Assembly: GCF_025917685.1 (NCBI RefSeq)
Contig: NZ_CP089518.1
Coordinates: 931,001 to 995,000 of the forward strand
Length of the DNA: 64,000 bases
Direction: 5' to 3'
DNA from: Bacillus cereus
Lineage (GTDB): Bacteria; Bacillota; Bacilli; Bacillales; Bacillaceae_G
Position numbers and translations under genes: made by a program. The notes under the pieces were generated by a model. That model did not search any database. It was not told the DNA's origin and saw only the letters and a list, made by a program, of their open reading frames with translations. Position 1 is the first letter of the stretch. Each line of letters begins with the position of its first letter. Of the stretch, positions 60,516 through 64,000 are shown piece by piece.

Positions 60516-60950
60516 ATGGAAACTTTGCTTTTAATTCCTGTAGTAATTTTCTTTATTTGGCTGCAAAGCAAACAAAGAAAAATAAACTGGATAGATATTA
60601 TAACTTTTCTCATGATGATAGGGATTATTACTTATACGGCGCCGCAGCCAATGACTAGGGATTTACAAGCAGAGCTACTGGCAGTTACGCTTTTTTCTTT
60701 CGCTATTGGTATTTGGCAAGGTGGGGGAATTACAGTCTGTTATGTGGATGAAATTTTATATATTACAAATGGAAAACAGTATTCCATTTCATGGATTCTC
60801 TTAATAATTGGCAACATAATTATTATTAATATATTTGAAGGTGGATTTATATTTAATGGACCGTGGTTTCTTTTGTGTAGTGTTGTCATTACATCTGGGG
60901 TGAAAACCAGTATTCTATGTGTTCTGTACAAATTAACAGTGCGAAATTGA
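60516..60950 (+). CDS. Membrane protein, unknown function (144 aa)
   Basis: A 144-residue membrane protein with about four hydrophobic segments (about residues 2-16, 24-40, 52-75 and 85-110). A polar MTRDLQAELLAV loop lies between them. GTAGGAAAGGAAGAAGAA precedes the ATG. It lies 160 bases beyond the response regulator and past a terminator, so it is a separate unit. It resembles membrane proteins encoded next to LiaRS/DesKR-like systems (CcdC-like layout), but I assign no function. Confidence 0.5.
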   Translation: METLLLIPVVIFFIWLQSKQRKINWIDIITFLMMIGIITYTAPQPMTRDLQAELLAVTLFSFAIGIWQGGGITVCYVDEILYITNGKQYSISWILLIIGNIIIINIFEGGFIFNGPWFLLCSVVITSGVKTSILCVLYKLTVRN

Positions 60951-61072
60951 ATGGAAAATCAAAGCTGTTTTCTTTTATCCCAACATAAAACGTATTGCTG
61001 TAAGTTCATTAAAAGACTGTAGTTGATAAAAAATGTGAAGGAAGTATTGGAAGAATGGGGGAGTTAACGTAG

Positions 61073-61471
61073 ATGTTTCTACCTATTACTATATTTGATA
61101 GGTTTAGTTGGCTGGGGAATGTTGCTTTCTCTTCAGAAAAGATTAGCAGGAATCGAGCGCTTTCGAGGGCTGAAGAAAGAGATGTTAATTTGTGTAATAA
61201 GAACGGTATAGGTTCAGTTAATAATATGCATCAAAAAATAACGATAGATTCTGTGGAATATGGTGATAATTGTGTATTGGGCCGTGCAGAACCTCATTCA
61301 ACAATTGTCATAACAAGTAGTGATATGTATGTTGGAAGCGGACGGGTTAATGAGTATGGAGAATTTAAAATATATACAAATGATTATCTGGAAGAGTATT
61401 TGGTACTAGAGATTCAGTTGATAATGGGCGGTTTCTATCAAGGAAGTATAACGGTAAAGTTAAAAAGTTAA
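61073..61471 (+). CDS. Ig-like (Big_6-type) domain protein, unknown function
   Basis: A 132-residue protein. The first 50 residues are low-complexity and charged (SRNRALSRAEERDVNLCNKN). The rest matches one bacterial immunoglobulin-like unit: GRAEPHSTIVITSSDMYVGS and GRVNEYGEFKIYTNDYLEEY. Such units normally repeat in surface adhesins; here only one exists and there is no signal peptide. It may be a domain-level fragment of an adhesin. GGGGGAGTTAACGTAG precedes the ATG, so it is probably expressed. Confidence 0.5.
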   Translation: MFLPITIFDRFSWLGNVAFSSEKISRNRALSRAEERDVNLCNKNGIGSVNNMHQKITIDSVEYGDNCVLGRAEPHSTIVITSSDMYVGSGRVNEYGEFKIYTNDYLEEYLVLEIQLIMGGFYQGSITVKLKS

Positions 61472-61504
61472 GGTATGATGATTTTCTTTTTATTTAGTAA
61501 ATAA

Positions 61505-61533
61505 AAAGGAAGCAACCGTAGTCGCTTCCTACA
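61505..61533. terminator. Terminator between convergent genes
   Basis: AGGAAGCAACC and GGTCGCTTCCT-type arms (GGAAGC ... GCTTCC) with an A-rich left and a short T-containing right flank; it serves the Ig-like gene and the convergent YflJ-like gene. Confidence 0.55.
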
Positions 61534-61537
61534 TCTA

Positions 61538-61678
61538 TTAAGCCGAAGCTTTCTTCATTCTCTCAAGTAAACTAGATAAAATATGCGTACGATAAGATTC
61601 TAGCTTTTTACCTTCATAAGTACGAATACCTAATTTTTTAAGTTCTTTTACATACCAACCTTTGCTTCCGAAATACAT
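61538..61678 (-). CDS. yflJ: YflJ-family (DUF2639) small protein
   Basis: A 46-residue protein from MYFGSKGWYVKELKKLGIRT, continuing with EGKKLESYRTHILSSLLERM. The GSKGWYV-x2-LK-x-LGI pattern is that of the DUF2639/YflJ family of Bacillus. ATG 61678 follows AAGGGGAGCGATCAC. The longer frame has no ribosome site. The function is unknown; in the family these are short basic soluble proteins. Confidence 0.72.
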   Translation of the reverse strand: MYFGSKGWYVKELKKLGIRTYEGKKLESYRTHILSSLLERMKKASA

Positions 61679-61832
61679 GTGATCGCTCCCCTTCAACTTT
61701 GTTTTTATTTGTTCTGATTGTACTTGGAGGTACAGGTAATATAATGAAGGAAATGAATTTCGCGCGAAAATGGTTAACTTTGTTGCAAAAGACATATATA
61801 CTAAGGATAGTATATAACGAGGTGGGCAAGAC

Positions 61833-62195
61833 GTGATTATAGAGAAGCACGAAATTCAAATTGACCAAATTACGAGCGGTAAAGTGAATATCTTTACTTT
61901 CTATAGAAATAGAAAGCAAATTGATGATCATTTTTTACGATTACAAGAACCATCGCTTACAGCAAACTACTTCTTCCATTTTCATTTTGATGCAGAGAGC
62001 TTGCATCTACTGCAGGAAGAGTTTCCAAGCGTATATCCGTACGACGGTAGTGAAACGATTCACGACTGGACGGAAAAGATGAAAGCAGAATTGCAACATC
62101 AGATCCAAACAGGTAAATGGAATAAACGCGTACGTATCGGCAATCGCATTCTAGATGTGGTGTTTACGTGGTGTGACGAAGATATAGTAGAGTGA
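61833..62195 (+). CDS. Conserved hypothetical soluble protein (120 aa)
   Basis: A 120-residue protein starting at GTG 61833 (ACGAGGTGGGCAAGAC upstream). It contains ITSGKVNIFTFYRNRKQIDD, FFHFHFDAESLHLLQEEFPS and IGNRILDVVFTWCDEDIVE. No catalytic motif recognised. It is divergent from the YflJ-like gene and stands alone. Confidence 0.5.
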   Translation: MIIEKHEIQIDQITSGKVNIFTFYRNRKQIDDHFLRLQEPSLTANYFFHFHFDAESLHLLQEEFPSVYPYDGSETIHDWTEKMKAELQHQIQTGKWNKRVRIGNRILDVVFTWCDEDIVE

Positions 62196-62197
62196 AA

Positions 62198-62224
62198 AAG
62201 AAGCGGATGACGCTTCTTTTTTTT
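62198..62224. terminator. Terminator between convergent genes
   Basis: AAAAGAAGCG-GATGA-CGCTTCTTTT with T-run. It serves the 120-residue gene and the convergent yhzD gene. Confidence 0.75.
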
Positions 62225-62408
62225 AGCGCTGGAATAAAACGAGCTTACCTGCAGAAGATGTGCAGCGATGTGTTTTTTCATACAATCCTTTTTCTTGTAA
62301 AATAGATTCACCTTTTGCTTTCGCTTCTTTTTCAGTTGCCGCCTCGAATGATTCGTCTAATGCTTTTGAACCATCTTTTTCAAAGACTGTTAGAACGTAT
62401 ACTCCCAT
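62223..62408 (-). CDS. yhzD: YhzD-family small protein
   Basis: A 61-residue protein: MGVYVLTVFEKDGSKALDES, FEAATEKEAKAKGESILQEK and THRCTSSAGKLVLFQR. This pattern is the YhzD family, which in B. subtilis lies beside yhaM/yhaN/yhaO, as it does here. ATG 62408 follows GGAGGGAATTTTC. Unknown function. Confidence 0.78.
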   Translation of the reverse strand: MGVYVLTVFEKDGSKALDESFEAATEKEAKAKGESILQEKGLYEKTHRCTSSAGKLVLFQR

Positions 62409-62506
62409 GAAAATTCCCTCCAATAATAAAAATCAGAATCTTATAACTATTTTGGCATAAATCACTAGAATATGCAAAGAAATATATGACATTGCGTGTT
62501 ACAATA

Positions 62507-62535
62507 AGGTGAAACTTTAATCAGTGGGGAGTTTT
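62507..62535 (-). repeat. Truncated bcr1-like repeat end
   Basis: AAGGTGAAACTTTAATCAGT, then GGGGAGTT, matches the reversed end of the 47.1 kb repeat (AAGTGAAACTTTAATCAGTT...). It sits in the 230-base yhzD-yhaO gap. Confidence 0.45.
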
Positions 62536-62635
62536 TTATTTCCTGCTTATTACTAGTTTTCACCAATTGAGCATTTATTGTTTGTGTTCATGCGGATAAA
62601 ATGAAACTTTTGAACTATAGAAAGGATCGTTATTT

Positions 62636-63877
62636 GTGAAACAAGTGAAGTTTATACATGCGGCTGATTTGCATTTGGATAGTCCGTTTAAAGGGATGGA
62701 AATGAATGTAGCACAGTCTGTTTGGGAGAGAATGAAGCAAAGTACGTTTGAATCGTTCGAACGTATTGTTGATAAAGCGATTCAAGAGCGCGTTGATTTC
62801 GTATTACTAGTGGGGGATTTGTATGATGCGGAGACGAGAAGTTTGAGAGCGCAAGTGTTTGTGCGTGAGCAAATGAAGAGACTTTCGCAGTACGATATTC
62901 CCATTTTTATTATTCATGGTAACCACGATCATTTAGGGGGAAGCTGGGCAGCGATTGAGTTTCCGGAAAATGTTCATGTGTTTACGGAGCCTTATGTGGA
63001 AGAGAAGTCATTTTATAAAAATGGTGAGCTATTAGCTTCTATTTATGGGTTTAGTTATTTGCAGCAAGCGGTAACGGATAATATGACAGCGCAGTATACG
63101 AAAATGAGTGATGCGCCTTTTCATATTGGGATGCTTCACGGAAGTGTGGAAGGGGATGCGGAGCATAATCGCTATGCACCGTTTCAAATTCGTGAGCTGA
63201 AGGAAAAGCAGTTTGATTATTGGGCTCTTGGCCATATACATAAACGTGAAATTTTATCAGAAGAGCCTTATATTATTTATCCGGGCAATATACAAGGGCG
63301 TCATCGTAAGGAAATGGGCGAGAAGGGTGCGTACCTTATTGAACTTACGAAACAAGGATCGCATTGTTCATTTTTTCATACGGCGGATGTTGTATGGGAT
63401 GAGATAGAAGTGAGTATCGATGGGCTTGAAACGGTTGATGATCTTATGACGAGCGCGTCAAGTGCGATGAATGAATGCCGAAGAGAAGAGGAAGGCACGC
63501 TTTTAACTGTCGTATTTACAGGGCAGGGGCCACTTTCTCCTTATTTGCGTGAAGACAAGCGCGTGGAAGAGATTTTTCATATTTTAGCAGCGGGAGAAGA
63601 GCGAAAAGATTTCGTTTATGCGATGAAGTGGAAAAATGAGACGGTTTCTTTTGCGGAAATTGAACGTTTGAAAGAGGAAAATCATTTCGTCGGTAGTGTG
63701 CTAAAAGAGTTAGAAGCTTTTACAAATATGGACGGAGTGTTGCGCACCATTTGGACATCTCCTGTAGCGCGTAATAGCATTGAAGCTTTTACGGAAGAAG
63801 AGAAGAAAGAGATTCAAAAGGAAGCGGAAAATATTATTTTAGAGCAATTATTCCAGCAAGAGAGGGATAAGAAATGA
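62636..63877 (+). CDS. yhaO: YhaO, SbcD-like metallophosphoesterase
   Basis: A 413-residue DNA-repair exonuclease-type phosphoesterase from GTG 62636 (GAAAGGATCGTTATTT upstream). Metal-binding motifs are all present: HAADLHLDSPFKG (D-x-H), LLVGDLYDAETRS (GD), IHGNHDHLGGSW (GNHD), MLHGS and ALGHIHKRE (GH-x-H). The C-terminal third is helical, as in SbcD/Mre11 capping domains. Its stop overlaps the start of yhaN (ATGA), and the pair corresponds to an SbcCD-like complex of Bacillus. Confidence 0.87.
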   Translation: MKQVKFIHAADLHLDSPFKGMEMNVAQSVWERMKQSTFESFERIVDKAIQERVDFVLLVGDLYDAETRSLRAQVFVREQMKRLSQYDIPIFIIHGNHDHLGGSWAAIEFPENVHVFTEPYVEEKSFYKNGELLASIYGFSYLQQAVTDNMTAQYTKMSDAPFHIGMLHGSVEGDAEHNRYAPFQIRELKEKQFDYWALGHIHKREILSEEPYIIYPGNIQGRHRKEMGEKGAYLIELTKQGSHCSFFHTADVVWDEIEVSIDGLETVDDLMTSASSAMNECRREEEGTLLTVVFTGQGPLSPYLREDKRVEEIFHILAAGEERKDFVYAMKWKNETVSFAEIERLKEENHFVGSVLKELEAFTNMDGVLRTIWTSPVARNSIEAFTEEEKKEIQKEAENIILEQLFQQERDKK

Positions 63878-64000
63878 GAATTGAAAGACTCCATATTTAT
63901 GGGTACGGAAAATTAGAAAATGTGGAAATGGATCTGTCAATGCTGACGGTGTTATACGGTGAAAATGAAGCGGGGAAATCGACAATTCGCTCGTTTATGA
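63874..64000 (+). CDS. yhaN: YhaN, SbcC/Rad50-like ATPase (5' part only)
   Basis: Only the first 42 residues lie in the window: MRIERLHIYGYGKLENVEMD, followed by VLYGENEAGKSTIRSF with the Walker A GENEAGKST. This is the N-terminus of the large coiled-coil ATPase YhaN. The ATG overlaps the yhaO stop (ATGA). It continues beyond base 64000. Confidence 0.85.
   Translation, partial: MRIERLHIYGYGKLENVEMDLSMLTVLYGENEAGKSTIRSFM

Noticed and set aside
1..64000. tRNA and rRNA genes
   Set aside because: No cloverleaf with conserved GGTTCGAATCC-type arm and no rRNA core sequences were seen on reading both strands.

Overview
The window looks like a chromosome segment of the Bacillus cereus group (B. cereus, B. 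thuringiensis, B. anthracis and relatives). It is AT-rich with strong GGAGG ribosome binding sites. It carries a collagen-like spore-surface protein, an immune inhibitor A (InhA) metalloprotease, a Rap-Phr pair, several glycine-rich YjcZ-type spore peptides, a bcr1-like repeat with fragments, and the yhzD-yhaO-yhaN block known from Bacillus. No rRNA, tRNA or CRISPR array was seen.

Layout. 0-3.3 kb: citrate/dicarboxylate-type two-component system (citS-citT-like) with a TctC-type binding lipoprotein. 3.3-8.3 kb: McrBC-like, GTPase/nuclease-type defence module whose N-terminal reading frame appears split by a +1 frameshift. 8.5-12.7 kb: small membrane proteins, a MerR regulator, a MazG-like pyrophosphohydrolase and a DnaD/DnaB-helicase pair. 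12.7-24.3 kb: mostly regulator-plus-transporter units (TrmB/TSUP, TetR/MFS, PadR/permease pair), a PspA unit and a MarR-PssA-AtpI-like operon; several have very clear palindromic operators. 24.3-37.8 kb: accessory zone with YjcZ cassettes, decayed phage genes, a three-copy structured repeat, a collagen/beta-propeller fusion, a resolvase remnant, an orphan barstar, an orphan YolD, a CopZ-like metallochaperone and an ArsR/MFS pair. 38.0-41.6 kb: dihydroxyacetone regulon (dhaQ, dhaS, fused dhaK-dhaL). 41.8-49.1 kb: phr-rap, InhA, isochorismatase-like hydrolase and an SLH-transglutaminase surface protein. 49.2-53.6 kb: decayed accessory DNA (ABC permease fragment, nonsense-interrupted membrane gene, asparagine synthetase tail). 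53.8-64 kb: YbjQ-type protein, GntR/MFS pair, MDR oxidoreductase, a 26-residue amphipathic peptide gene next to a LiaSR/DesKR-type two-component system, small conserved proteins and the start of yhaO-yhaN.

The most interesting points are the tiny amphipathic peptide gene at 58.2 kb, with its own near-consensus promoter, cre-like site and large downstream inverted repeat beside a sensor kinase; the frame-split McrBC-like system; the collagen-to-propeller fusion; the three-copy RNA-like repeat; and the sharp alternation of A/C-rich and G/T-rich coding-strand blocks between about 2.3 and 12.6 kb. All functions are read from sequence recognition alone, with no database search.
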